Positions 38,114 through 51,100 of a stretch of 64,000 bases of DNA are shown piece by piece (within the stretch, counting starts at the first letter, position 1; each line of letters opens with the position of its first letter). The notes beneath the pieces are model-generated. The model was not told the DNA's origin. It did no database searches and saw only the letters and a list, made by a program, of their open reading frames with translations. This stretch comes from Prostheceraeus crozeri. Its lineage: Eukaryota > Platyhelminthes > Polycladida > Euryleptidae. The stretch spans positions 62,001 through 126,000 of the forward strand of contig CAJQUW010015597.1 in assembly GCA_907163375.1 (NCBI GenBank), written 5' to 3'. Position numbers and translations under genes: made by a program.

Positions 38114-39640
38114 TTTGAATGGACAGATGAACATCTAAAAGCCTTCACTGACACTAAAGACTCCTTAGCCTCGTCAGTATCACTTCGACACATCGATCCG
38201 GAATCTCACTACTCTCAGCTGGTCACCGATGCTTCCCAACACTCAGTTGGCGCAGCCTTGCACCAGATTCAGTCCGGTTCTCCTGTTCCAGTTGGATTTT
38301 TCTCCAAGAAATTGAATCCAACTCAGCAACGTTACTCAACCCATGATCGTGAACTCTTAGCTGTATACTTGGCAGTACATCATTTCAAACCGATCATTGA
38401 AGGTCGGCAGTGTGTTCTCTTCTCTGATCACAAGCCCCTTGTTACTGCATTTTCAAGTACTGTACCGGCCAAGAGCGACAGGCAACAGCGACAGCTCTCA
38501 TTCCTCCTCGAATACGTCGAAAGTGCTGAATTCATCAGTGGTGCCGAAAATGTTGTCGCCGATGCCCTGTCACGCGTCAATGCTGTCCGCTCAGACATCT
38601 TTGATCTAGAAACAATCGCCCTTCATCAAAAGAACGACGCTGAAGTTTCTAGCCAAACTTCTCTGAAGCCATACACTGTCGCGAGTGGAAACAGCATACT
38701 TTGTGATCTTTCAATGGTTGCTCCACGCCCGTTTCTGTCCGCACTCTGCCGAAAGCCTATATTCGATCAACTTCATCAACTTTCCCACCCTAGTATCGCA
38801 GCAACAAACCGCCTGATCAAAGCCCGCTACATGTGGCCTTTTATGGAGAAGGATATAAAAACTTGGTGCCGCGAATGTTTGTCCTGCCAACAAGCTAAAA
38901 TACATAAGCATACTAAGACTGCCATCCATCAATTCGAACTTCCTGCAACTTCTCGATTTGAAACAGTTCACATGGACATAGTCGGACCTCTTCAACCCTC
39001 CAAATCAGATTCAGACATGAGTACTCCACAGTATCGATATCTTGTCACTTTCATCGATCGAGCTACATGTTGGCTCGAAGCTGCTCCAACCTCATGCATT
39101 TCTGCACAGACAATCGCTCAGACGTTCATGAACACTTGGGTCTCTCGCTTCGGGGTTCCTCTGAACTTGATAACAGACCGAAGGCGTCAGTTTGAATCCG
39201 AACTTATTCAAGAGCTGTCCACCCTCATTGGTTTCCATCGTATCCGGACAACAGCATACCGGCCTCAATCCAACGGCATGATTGAACGTGCTCATCGAAG
39301 TCTTAAATCTTCTCTCATAGCTAGAAAGAAAGACTGGTTATCTTCACTTCCAATTATTCTCCTGGCTTTCCGTTGTTTGCCCTCAGAAGATGGGATTTCT
39401 CCATTCACTGCAGTCACTGGCAATGTTTTACTGATGCCACAACAAATGCTGACTGACGGCCAACAGAAGCAAGAATTTTCGCCTAAGTATGTTGAGACTC
39501 TTGCCCGTCACATGGCGCAGATAGACTTCAGCTCACTCGCTTACGGCCATCATCACCGATCTGTGAAACCGGCTATCCCAACATCTTTAACTGATTGCTT
39601 CATGTGTGGATTCGAATTGACCGGGTCCGCCGACCTTTAG
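38114..39640 (+). pseudogene. Pol fragment: RNase H and integrase of the LTR element
   Basis: This is a 508-codon open stretch with no own start; the first ATG is at 38258. RNase H comes first: TDAS, then DRELLAVY, SDHKPL and NVVADALSR supply the D-E-D-D set. The integrase zinc finger follows (HQLSH...CRECLSCQQAK, an HHCC pattern). The DDE core has HMDIVGPL, then ITDRRRQFES where the usual TDRGRQF glycine is Arg, then YRPQSNGMIERAH with the catalytic Glu. The frame is lost near 39590, and the C-terminal part continues in another frame. A truncated RNase H-integrase product is possible, but an active element is not. Confidence 0.92.
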
Positions 39641-39909
39641 AAGCACCATATGCTGGTCCTTTTAAAGTCGTGCAGCGCCTTCCTCATTTCTTCGTGATCG
39701 AGAAGCCTGACGGGTCTACTGACCAGGTAGCCCTGGAAAGACTGAAACCTGCCGCGTTTCATCCTACGGCTCCACCTCCAAGGTTACTGAAAATTCCGCT
39801 TCAAAAATTTGCTACTACCAATGACGAACGAAATGCCGCCTCTGATTTCTCTTCTCCTGACAGTAGGCCTACAACTCGTGTTTTGCGAAAACGTGTGACC
39901 TTCTCTTAG
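39595..39909 (+). pseudogene. integrase C-terminal domain, shifted frame
   Basis: It reads HVWIRIDRVRRPLEAPYAGP then FKVVQR...FFVIEKPDG, matching the C-terminal region of Ty3/gypsy integrases including the GPF/Y motif. It overlaps the end of the main Pol frame, which indicates a one- or two-base indel near 39590. It stops 25 bp before the 3' LTR. Confidence 0.85.
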
Positions 39910-39921
39910 GCTCCACCTTCT

Positions 39922-39930
39922 GAGGGGGGC
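39922..39930 (+). other. polypurine tract of the LTR element
   Basis: GAGGGGGGC lies just upstream of CTAT and the 3' LTR, the expected place for plus-strand priming. Confidence 0.65.
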
Positions 39931-39934
39931 CTAT

Positions 39935-40112
39935 TGTGGTCTCTTTCTCTCTCTCTCTCCTACTCTTCCCTATGCGTTTATGTTTTCCCCAATGTGTCAC
40001 TGCTCGCTAGCGGACAAAAACATCTCGCCAGCAAGACTGACACACACACTCACGTACCTACGGAAATATACAGACGTCTTAACTCAACTCGCGTATTTTG
40101 GTATTCTCCACA
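39935..40112 (+). repeat. 3' LTR
   Basis: It mirrors the 5' LTR with three substitutions and one extra CT unit, beginning TGTGGTCTC and ending CTCCACA. The next 30 bp lead directly into the LINE fragment. Confidence 0.93.
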
Positions 40113-40141
40113 CACTGATACAACACCACGCCAATAGAAAA

Positions 40142-41935
40142 TATACGTAAAATATACTCTTCAGTCCAGTCCCCACCCTGTTCTTACCTTTCTAAAACGC
40201 TTTCACGCATTTCAAAACATTTGTTCTTTTGCACTTACCTACACTCAATACTCCATCGAGGAACCTGAGGACTACCTACGTCTTTGAACAACATAAATCA
40301 GCATAAAACACCTCTAACACCTCGGCCCCACTACCATCCAACACCTAACTGACATATACACACTCTCTCAACGCTAACCAGACACCCAGCATCTGGAAAA
40401 CGGCCAAAATTACACCAATGCCAAAACATAGCAAAGACATTCATCTTCACACCTCTTGCAAACCTATTTCTCTCCTCTCACCTATTGCCAAACACTGGAA
40501 AATGGCATTCTCACAATCATCACAAAATTCGTCCATTCATTGTCTTTCCAACACGGTTTAAAAAAAGAACACTTGACAATCACCGCACTTCACCAAATCA
40601 ACAACACCATTGCTGCAGGTTTCAACTGCAAAAAGCCACCTCTACGCACAATCACCATATCGCTGAACATGACAGAAGCGTATGACACAGTCCACATCTA
40701 CACACTCATCCACAAGCTCCAACAGACCAACATCCCATCTCTCTTCATCCGGTACATAGCAAACTACATCAAAAGCAGGCAAGCTTGCACCACGTACAAT
40801 CAAACACGCTCAACCAACAAAAACAGGTGTCCCACAGAGAGGAGTTCTCTCCCCCTTCCTCTTCAACTTTTACATGCAAGACATTCCTCTTCCTACAGAC
40901 ACTACACTCAAAACAATGGTCTACGCTGACGACATCACCATCAAGACAGCCCAAGACAAACTCTAACCGTACCTCAACTCTATCCTCTCATGGACTCAAC
41001 AAAGCAATCTCCACGTTAACCCAAGTAAAACACACCCTTAACATTCTTTCATGCCTCACTTCCACCAATTGGGACAACAGCAAGAGACCATCATGGCCAC
41101 CTACAAGGCCATCACACGTCCCCTCTTGGAATACACATCCATAGTCTGATCTCCAATCATCTCTCAAACAAACATCGACAAACTATAAGCAATACAGAAC
41201 AAGGCACTCAGGATCGCCACAGGATGCACACGCGACACAAATGCACATCACTTACATGATGAAACACACGTCCTCCCCATTGCCGAATACCTTACACTAC
41301 ATGCAAAACAGCTTTTAAAAAGAGCAAAATCTCAACACCATCCTCTTCATCTCCTCACGCAGCAACCACAACCTATCCGACAACAAAACACCACAATTTT
41401 CAACACAGGGAAGTAATGTACAGTTCATCCCGTCCATGCAGTCATCCAACGCAACAACAAAATAGCTACACAAGCAAACACACTCCCACCACGTCGGCAC
41501 ATACCTCACGAACAGACAAAACAATAAAGTCATGAGCGCAATCCCCCACCCCAAAGATTAACAAATCAGAATAAACACTCGACAGACACACACGCAGAAC
41601 AGTGGCACAACTCCGCACCAACAAATCACCCTTAAAAGGATACTTACACAATATAGACCCCTCTGTCCACTCTTCACCTCTTTGCCATCTTTGTAAATCT
41701 CAACCGCAAAACACAAAACACCTCATCTCTTTCTGTGGGTTGCCCCCGTCAGGTGTGTGGAGTTGCGGTTGGCCCCGTTGACCCCTACACAATAACAGGG
41801 AGGGGATGGGTTGATATCACGACCACCACAACCTCCGTCATAGAGCTCATCTATCTCCAGGAGCAGTCGATGCCTGGCCCAAAACCTGACTATCTCTGGA
41901 TCCTTCTCATTAACATTTAGGGGTGAGTGGAATCC
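40142..41935 (+). pseudogene. Jockey-type non-LTR retrotransposon, decayed RT and C-terminal region
   Basis: The translation shows successive RT blocks: a segment like PISLLSPIAKTLE (about 40470), TITALHQINNTIAAGFN with LNMTEAYDTV (40590-40690), the QRGVLSP-like box (about 40835), YADDITI (about 40921-40941) and SWTQQSNLHVNPSKT (about 40990). The post-RT thumb and tail follow (ATYKAITRPLLEY, RIATGCTRDT, LRTNKSP). A Cys/His-type CHLCKSQPQNTKHLI motif lies near 41685-41725. Several frameshifts and stops interrupt it. Motif A reads LNMTEAYD, so the first catalytic Asp (LDM in the family) is Asn. The N-terminal endonuclease is missing, the usual 5' truncation of LINEs. Confidence 0.88.
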
Positions 41936-44253
41936 GCCAACTACACAAAGAAGACCCCCTATTTGAGATAACTTACCGTCTTGTGGTAGGCCAGACTTAG
42001 GGTTACAGGAATTCATTCTGATTACGATCCAATATTTTTCCATTCTCAAGTAAATACCTCCTTCATTCAGATGCATGAAAATATGTAAATTTCATATTGC
42101 CACATTTTCCGATGAATATTATCATTCTCATCACAATCATTTATTTGTCTTCATATTTCACATGCTAGTCGTTATTTCAGAAATATTCTACCTGAAACAA
42201 TTGCTGACTGATTTACAGTGTAATTGTAGATCGATATTCTTAGCTAACTATGTCAAGGGATTCTCATCGAATCATTGACAAGCAGAAATTGACATGCAAT
42301 GTAGAAATGCTACGATGTTTTCTTCATGTGAATAAAAACAAAAAATATACAACGACTAAGCATAATTATCCGCATTTTTTAATTCGATGCACAGTAAAAG
42401 CAATTTACTTTTTATGTGAATGCGCCATATTTCTGCATTTGTATCTTTCTGTAGCGTTGTTAATGACCCAATCATCAGCAAATTTATTGCTTGCTTCTAT
42501 TTAGAGATGGATGATCATGTTGAATGTTCTTGTCCTCTGAAATAGTAGTTCTAACACATTTGCGAAGCTTGTTCAAAATATCCATATTAATGCCACTCTT
42601 TCATGGGATGTCTGGACAAGGCTTTATTGTTGATACGGTAAACAAGTTCGGGCAATGCCAAAAATATGCACAGTCAGGAAATTCAAACACAAGGGAACTT
42701 ACCACGACATTTCGCAAAGATTTACGACATCTTCACTCTTTTTTAATGTAATTTTTGTAGGTTAAAATTGTTTTAGCTAACAGGAGCAAGGAGTGTATCT
42801 TCAAACGCACTGTGAAAAAAGATGCCAATGCAGAGTTATTGATGACCGAGTGGTCTTTACCATGAATATGTCACACAATGTTTGCAATTGTGATGAAATT
42901 AAATTTTGAAAAGATCAGTACCTACACATTCAATGTATGCCCACAGGTGCTTTCAAATCCTGGGATTCGGGACAATGTACACTCAAATCCCTGCACAAAA
43001 CCGAACTATGAAAGTTTCTCATACCGGTAGCTTCCATTCCTAGAAAATATATTCTACAGTATGTATACAGGCGGCATGCTAGACCTGTTTACGATTAAAA
43101 CTACTTAAATACAATTTCAGATGAACCTTGTGTTTAGGCAAACTCCAAACAACATTGAACACAAACAAGTAGAGGTTGTTATTGACAGTCACTATCTGTA
43201 GTTGTTAATGCGGAAATTAAGGACGCTGTTCTGATTGTGCTTTTGGCTACTGTTTTGCCTGTATTTTTTGTGCCCCTGAAGAAGCATGAAAGCGCGAAGC
43301 GTTGGTCTTGTAAATGAATTTTAACTCAGTTTTTAACCAATATATTTTCAAAAAGACCTCGCCTTACTTTCGAAGCATTGATAAAATGACGAAATCATTT
43401 CAGATAAAAATCAAAATTCACACTTAAAGGATACTTAATTATTGGATTACAATGTCGCGTTATATATCTGTTTCTCTAATGAATTTGACATTTAAATCTG
43501 TTAGGCATAGCTCGTCCATAGAAGTATTGAGTATGAGACGACAATTAAATTTTTCCATGTTCAGCTTATCTAAGGTTTATGATAGAATATCGTCCATCAT
43601 CTGATATTCCTTCAAGGTCTCTTGTGTACAAACTAAACATTTGCATAATAAGGCAATTTCATCACAAATATATAGAATTGTCATGTATATTGGAATGCAG
43701 ATGGAGTTTTATATGGCATTGTCATAGTGATCAAATATCGTGCTTAAACACTCAAACCTCAAAATCCTCTTTCAATCCTAGCAACACTAGCAAGAAAATG
43801 ACTTTCAGATATGTCTAAAAGGAATAGCTTATGATGCTTGAGCAAAATAGTTTCTCAGAAATTCTTAACCTTAACGGTAGTTCTTTAGTCTTTGGCAATG
43901 GCAGATTGCATTTCTAATGTCTCAGTGAATGCAGCGACTTTTTCATCACGGAACTCTCGCTAAAATGATCCACATACACAATGATGATAGTGCTAGCAGG
44001 AGTGGGTGGGTGCACAAGCAGCAACTGATTACATGCTGTTTGCGTGACTATAAACTTATCAAATCAAGTCACCTAATTGTTAATGACGTGTACTAGTGAT
44101 CGGATCGAAAAGGTTTAAATATTGGCAATCGAAAATGTTATTAGGATGGATGGACCAGCAGCACCTTCCTGTAAACTTCACGACTGTAGGATATTTAGCT
44201 GTTATGTCTAGGCGAACCAGATTAAAACGAATCGGGTCTCTCAAAGTTATATC
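41936..44253. other. intronic stretch, no gene recognised
   Basis: Only AT-rich sequence and chance ORFs were seen. At about 43272-43306 a CCTGAAGAAGC...GCGCGAAGCG motif resembles the core of a decayed hammerhead ribozyme, discussed as a finding. Confidence 0.4.
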
Positions 44254-45135
44254 TAGGACTGTGCGCGGTGCACCGGTTCTCGGGCAGATGCAGTGAAATC
44301 CAGAACGCGAGGCAAATTCAGCTATGCTTTAATAAGTGCTTCAGCGTGGATTTTTAGAATTTTCGATGCACCGAACGGTGCACCAGGATGGAATCGGTCA
44401 GGAGTTTTCTGACCCAACCGGCAAGATGGAGTCAACCCAACCGACCGGTTGACCGGCTAAATCCAACATATCCATAACAACAAATCCATCATAAATGGTT
44501 ATGATCGTCTTTTATAAAATTGCACCTTGTCATTCAAACAGATGCGACAAAGGGCTCTTCGGTTTGAAAATTGAAAGTCTTTGGCCTCGACCTTTTTTTA
44601 ATTTGTTATGTCAATAAGTTTTTCAGTATTTTTCCCAGAGGGTTATGAGCTACCTATATTCTATTCATTAAATATACTTATTTGAATATTTGGTTATCTT
44701 TTAAAGCTAAATTCGTTTTGAAAATATTTGATTTTAAACATCCTTCATGAAAATAAAATAAATTAATATAATGAAATAAATGAGCCAAGGTATATTTTCT
44801 AAATTGTTTATTAAGCGACGAGTGCAATCTCATATGTGTTTCTTTAATGAGTGAACTAGGCCTATTGAGAATGAATTCCCTATTGAGAAATTTAGATGAT
44901 ATGTAAACAAATTCGGTCTGTTAGTCATGTCATCTCAAGTGCTTTCATTAGAGCGCACCATGGATTAGAAGATCAAATTCTTGTCTGAACGATCGATCTC
45001 AATAATTGTTGCCGATTTATTGACCGATCGACTTACACCGACGCAACCCAACCGGTCGACCGGGTCGGTCAGCCTGTCTCGGCTCCAAGTCTGCGATGCA
45101 CCGATGCGAGCAGGTGCAGCTAGCGTACAATCCTA
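44254..45135. mobile_element. non-autonomous hAT-type DNA transposon (882 bp) with 8-bp TSD
   Basis: A perfect 8-bp TSD, GTTATATC, flanks it at 44246-44253 and 45136-45143. The ends are TAGGACTGTGCGC and, as reverse complement, TAGGATTGTACGC, a terminal inverted repeat matching at 11 of 13 positions. An 8-bp TSD with a TAGG start is typical of hAT elements. Subterminal regions are GC-rich and carry CAACCCAACCG...CCGGT motifs at both sides (44434 and 45047). The AT-rich interior has no transposase, so mobilisation would need an enzyme in trans. Confidence 0.9.
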
Positions 45136-45143
45136 GTTATATC

Positions 45144-48100
45144 AAACAACGATCATTATGGCCTATTAGACAATTTGAATCTTGACACTTTAAGTCAGTG
45201 GAAGTTCGGCCCTATCGTAAATAAATTAATTTCGCACTAACTTAAACACAGAAAGTTATGTTATACTATCATTAAAGCTTGGAGCCTTCCTTAATTTTTC
45301 ATATTAATTCAAGTAAATACTACGAGGTTCCTCGTCAGCATTTCTGTGTATGCTTTCATATGATATGACTGCAGTGTAGACCCTAGAACATTCTATTACA
45401 CATCTCTCATTCTCTCTCTATCTGCAATAAACTTTCTCTGTGAAGCATTTTCAGACGTAGTTTAAACAAAGGAACATATAGCCATCGTGAGTTTAAGCGT
45501 TCATCCCATCTGTTATGCATCTTCCACCGAGTATGTTGAAACGCTGCTGCATCGATCACTCAATCTGCTGTGAAGAAGTTTCTCTTCGATTTGAATTTCA
45601 AATATTTACTCATTAATATGCGAGTGACTTCTACTTGGCCAGGTAGAGTTGTGCAGATGAAGCAGATGAGAAGCAATGTAAATAAATGTGAGCTTATTAA
45701 GGCGTTTAATGTGTAACTAGTTGAAAATCTCCTTCTAACTTCATCACAGACTCCATTATTGTTCATTAATATATTTTCCATATTTCATCCTAGAACATTG
45801 AATATCTGTTATAGTCTTGTTTAACTGAACGAAAGTATTTACAAATTGTCTGCAAGAAATTGTCTGATTGAGGTGAAATGCAACTGTCTATTCAACGGTT
45901 GATTATGTAATAATACAAGATAAAAACAATGTCACATATCATCAACTTCATGTATTGCACATGTTTCATTAAATAGTTGAAATTGGACTGCAATTGCTAA
46001 TAATGAGATAAAAGCTCATGCCACATGGTATTTATTAAAATGTTATTATACTGTACATGTATTTAGCTTTCCATCAAGGGATCCACTCTTCACATTTAAA
46101 TGAAATTAAGACATTCTGCTGTCAAAATCCTACATCAAGCACTGTGATGTCTTTACCTACATCAATTTACCTTAAAAAGCGGGTTAAACTATGTGATGCT
46201 TTCGATGGAATTATCACTTTACCGGGGTTGGAATGGGCCGTCGACCGGTTTTTTTACGGACCAAATGTTTGGTCAGTCATACAGACAAACGGCAGAGCCC
46301 ACCAGGCTCAAAGTAGAACAAGTCCTGCGTTTGGTTCAAACAACTTTTGTCGTAAAATGTTTGATACGGGAACCATGATCTGAATTCTGTTTTTAATCAT
46401 CGTATAGATTACTACAGATAAACAGCCACATGTAGAGCTAAATCCAGAGACCAAGTCATTGTATCTACATGTTTAATGGAGACAGAACAACGAGCAACTA
46501 ATCGAACACAGCAATCGTCATACACAAGCGAAGTCGAAGTTACTGCACAAGTACCTAACACCAGACGCCGCTCATATTGGACACGCTGCAGTTCGCCATG
46601 TCGATTCTGTTTTTTTTTTTCTATCGTCTCAATTTTCGGACAATAGTCGAGTAATCCGCTCACGCTAACCATTAGTCAAGGACTGGTCCATATGCCGCAA
46701 TGTACCCACAGTACACGGTTTGAAATTCCCCAGACTGGAAACTTGGGATCTGTTCACATTCCGAATTCCATTCTTGAGTGGCAATTCTCGAAAGCCATTC
46801 TTCCATATTGTTTTGCTGTATTATAACGAATATGTTATTTCTAGAATAGTATTCAATTCCCTAAGCTGCATGCAAGAATTCATTCGTCAAACTTCAATTT
46901 TCTAGAGTTTTGTTCAATTAAACGATAGCTGCACTTCATGAATTTAAGAATACTATGTACGGGTATATGTGCTGGAAGTTAGACTGAAATGCCACCTTTG
47001 TCTTTATTTACCTTTTCTTCTGAGGGAGAGATCGACAAACAAATGTTAAAGCAATATATCCAAGTCAATCTCGAAATACGTGAGGGTATTTGGCTTTATT
47101 TCATATTGCAGAATAGGCTACTTCTTCCTAACATTCATTTTCCCTACCATGAGTTGTAGTTTATGTACGGTATGTCCAATGCTATGTGAAATATGAAAAT
47201 TTCTATCAATCTGAATCGCTCTAACTTTAATAAATTTCACAATTGCATTTGATTTTGTACATACTCCATTTTCACTCTTTCATGCGGATTAAATACTTGG
47301 ATATCAAATACAAGACAAATCTAATCTGATTATTCTGATTGTGCCGATGGCACAGGTGCCTCCAGATCACTGCTATTACAAACTGTTTTGTGTTTTCTGA
47401 AAACCCGTTGAGTTGTTTCGACCCTTATTGTCTTGAACGTCTCCAACCTTCACTTTCAACACAAACCTTTATTTGATCCCCGATGGTCTAATCAAGAAAC
47501 TCTTGGCAATGTGTGGGTGTTACATGCCATCATCCTCTCTCAGCAACAAAACTCCAAGACATTGCGTCATTCTATAAATTCTTGAACAGGTAAAGTCATA
47601 TAATTTGTACTTACGTCACTGTATGAGATTCAGCTAAGAATTCAATTGCTCTCTTTCGTCAGATGACCATACATTGATACTTACTTATTTGAATTTAGAT
47701 ATTCATGAGTACTATATTGATTCTGATTCAAAAGATTGAATGATTTAAATCTCTCTAACACAAGAAATCAAAATTATTAGGAATTGCTAAACTCGAAAAT
47801 AATATGATTTCTAAATATTGAGAATTCCTAGAAAGTTGAACATCAGGTTTTTATTCCAAATAAGTTGTCATTGTTAATTCTTTCTTGCAACCACTTAACA
47901 CAATTGTGCCAAATTTTGCTTAATTTTGCCATAGTCATATAATATATCATTGTTGCTTGAAGCTAGGGTGATTACTGACAATAACAAATGCATTTCTATT
48001 TATCGGTAAGTCTGTCTCGTCATTCAAAATGAAACCCTACCATACTAGAACGGCATTTATTGCATTAATAAGCTAAAAGAATGACGTGCGTAGGCCCCAT

Positions 48101-51100
48101 ATGCATGAAGATTCCTATATTTTGTGAAAGTTAGAAGACTTAGATATGCTTCGATTGAACTTAGATTTTGTTTTTGGAATAATTGTCCCATGGTCTGTAA
48201 AAGTGATGGTTTCCATTTAGGTGTTACCTAAAATTTATAAGATTAACTAATTAAAGTAAAAGATTTCACCACTTGCAGCTATCTTGAATGCTCCATGGGA
48301 TCTACATTCATTATGCAGTAGAGCAATAATGGGAATTTTTAGGTTAGCATGTTCACATTGACCAGCACGATGGAAATCACGAAGATCCCACCTACCGTAA
48401 CGAATATTCGAGACATTTCCGATATCAAGCAAGGGTAATTTTGCTAACTTTAGGCTTCATTTTGCGAAAAAGAATCCAAATAATGGCAGCTTATTTGATT
48501 AGCAGATATTATGGATAAATATGGCAATAAAATCCTCTATAGTAACGGTAGATTATTGAATAGATTAACCTGGTTATTTAAAATTTTTGCATTACGTCTT
48601 TTTGCATTTTTCTGACTCAATGACTTCAATGGTATTTTCATATTAGATTTTTAAACTAAATTTGCGTTGGCTTATTTCATATTTAATCTATATAAATGAT
48701 TTCCAAATGCACAGTGTGACATTTGTTTTTACCAAAATTTCATTCGTTGCTCTCATTATTATAATTGATCAGGCGAACCTATTGAAAGATCTAGACAATG
48801 ACGGGCATATGGTCCCTCCTCAAGGTGGTATTCGACCGTTGCTGCCGTGAGTAACGCCGGAATTATATGAATCTGTCTTTTTCATTGTTGAAAGATATCT
48901 GGAATCCACGTTGGAACAAATTGAATCAACGCAGAGCTGACAGCAGCTCTTCCGATGTATGCTCTCAATGTCAAGCTTGTCCAGTGTGGTTCATACTCAG
49001 CTGATCGTCATGAAGGAGGATTCAACGTAACAAAGTGCGTCAAGGTAACAAAGCTAAAAAAAAACAAGCTAATGACTAGTCAATTTTCAATAGGTACAAA
49101 GTATGATTAAAAAGTAAATTTTTATATCATAAAATGTCTAAAAATTTTAAAAATACTTACTAGAAGGACAAGCAACGCTTCTCCTCTCCTCATGTGTAAT
49201 GAATTGGCGAGTAAGTCGTTCTGTTCAAAATTATGCTTATCACTTATATATTGAAAAGATCCTATTTAACAGTCTGCCCATTCAGATGATAAGAGGACAG
49301 GTCTGTTTCCAATTAAAATACCAGATCTAGTTAATAACACAGCGGGATTACGCTATCTAAAATCTACCAGGTATGTAAGAGAATTAATATTAGTTCCTTA
49401 AGCTAAAACGTGAAATAGAATTGTACAAAATATGCATACAAATTATTTGACTATTTTTAATGAGGTCATCAACAGGAACTTGGTCAGGGCGATCGCGTTT
49501 CGACCGCTTAATCCTGGACGCTCAAACCCGACCAAGCGCGGTCCTGTACATTTAAGATGCACAGCCTCAAAAATTAAATTTATAATAGAGAAAGATTAGC
49601 AACTATCAAAAAAAAAATAGAGTCACTATTGACTGAAATGTACCTCAGGCATTTGAAAGAAGGACGGAGTCCAGCCAGTAGATGTAACAATGATGAGGTT
49701 ACAACGACGAGATTTCTCAGAATGGGCTATAGAAAGTTAGATGGTGATCTGACTGGGTAGTTGCTCTTCTGCAACACGACATTTCTGTATTGTGCTTCTG
49801 TGTAGCGCGGAGATCTGAAGTTTCGCTCAAGGCATCTTTCTATTGGTGCACTTACAAAAGTAGAATTATCAAAAAATACAGTATTTCTTAATCAGAAATT
49901 AGAGTAGAATATATCTGTCATCATGTGATGCCACATTATGGTTTAGCTTTGTGTAATTTGGGAGTTGTTGTATCTCTTTAGCAATTTTCATAAAATATTT
50001 ATTGATGCAGTCTTAATTTCTGATTTTCTAAAATTGCGCTCACTTCTTGACTATTTCACATTTGATTGACTTATAGTTGAATTATTGTCTAATTTTCTTT
50101 TACCAAAATTGCGTTTTTTATGGATATTGATCCGGAACCTGAAAGCCAGCAGTTCGATGTCGTATCTTGGATAGTAGGCTATTCCTCTATTGAAAAGTTA
50201 CAACAGGAATTGATTGACCTCTTAAATTGACCAGCAGGGAATACACATAATGGGAAAGATTTGTACTGTAATGAGTTTTACAAAATCCTTATAAAAACTT
50301 AGCAGAGTTGTAAAATTTACGGAAAATTAATGCAAGCATCCAAATAAGTTTGGGATTGTTGTAGAATGTAGTATTCAATCAGAAAATGTGAAAACTTGAG
50401 TGTTAAATGTAGGTGTAATGATAAAGATTAAGTTCAGAAAATAATGATCGAAAGAAATACATTCATACAAAATAATCGCTCACTTTCACTGGCACTGACT
50501 TGACCATTGTTCCGCAATTACATTTTTTGTTTCTTTTAGTTTAATGATGCTTCCATATTAAAACAACATCTCATACGAATTATTTTGTTTAATGATTTCC
50601 AATAATCTCAGAATATCTTTATTGTTGAGCAATATATCTATGTTAAAATGAACATCATCATTCATCGGAGTTTTAACGACATTTTCCGCCATCGTTGTCT
50701 CTTCTAAATCAATGATATTCAGATTTCGTTTTGATCTCTTTCATGAAGTAATTTCCAATTTATGTTTGTTGATTTTCTTATTCATGTCGGTTTCATTTTT
50801 TCAATCTCTTTCAATTTTTTTTACTTCTTTAAATGCATTCATTCCTTCGCCAGCTTCTCTTATCATTGTAATTTCTCATCACTTGCAGTTAACGACTTGA
50901 TTGAAAAATCAAGCTTTTCAATAACGTTTGGCAAATTTTATTGCTATTGACTTCAACTTCGGCTTAACTGTCTGAGGCATCTGCTGACACCATCTCCTCA
51001 CTTCATTCTTGCGGATCTGTGTCAATGCCGAGAATTTCGGTATGCAAAGCAGAAGATGTGACTGTTTGTGAATGTCATTCCCACTCACGCTGGGTAATTG

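Larger units (their letters stand above)
37365..40112 (+). mobile_element. internally deleted and rearranged Ty3/gypsy LTR retrotransposon (CsRn1-type)
   Basis: It has two near-identical LTRs of 176 and 178 bp (TGTGGTCTC...TCTACA/TCCACA), a tRNA-Trp-like primer site right after the 5' LTR, an inverted gag fragment, then the end of RT, RNase H and integrase, and a polypurine tract before the 3' LTR. At 2.75 kb it is far shorter than a complete element of about 5 kb. The gag zinc knuckle, protease and RT catalytic core (YxDD) are missing. The CsRn1 assignment rests on the tRNA-Trp primer site and on the gag and integrase wording. No convincing TSD was found outside the LTRs. Confidence 0.9.

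Noticed and set aside
38258-39640. Intact host integrase-like gene
   Set aside because: It lies between LTRs, lacks a start and RT core, and is frame-broken at its end, so it is a retrotransposon remnant.
48773-48847. Possible alternative exon between an AG acceptor and a GTGAGT donor
   Set aside because: In the phase required between the exons ending 37280 and starting 59936 it would bring in a stop codon.
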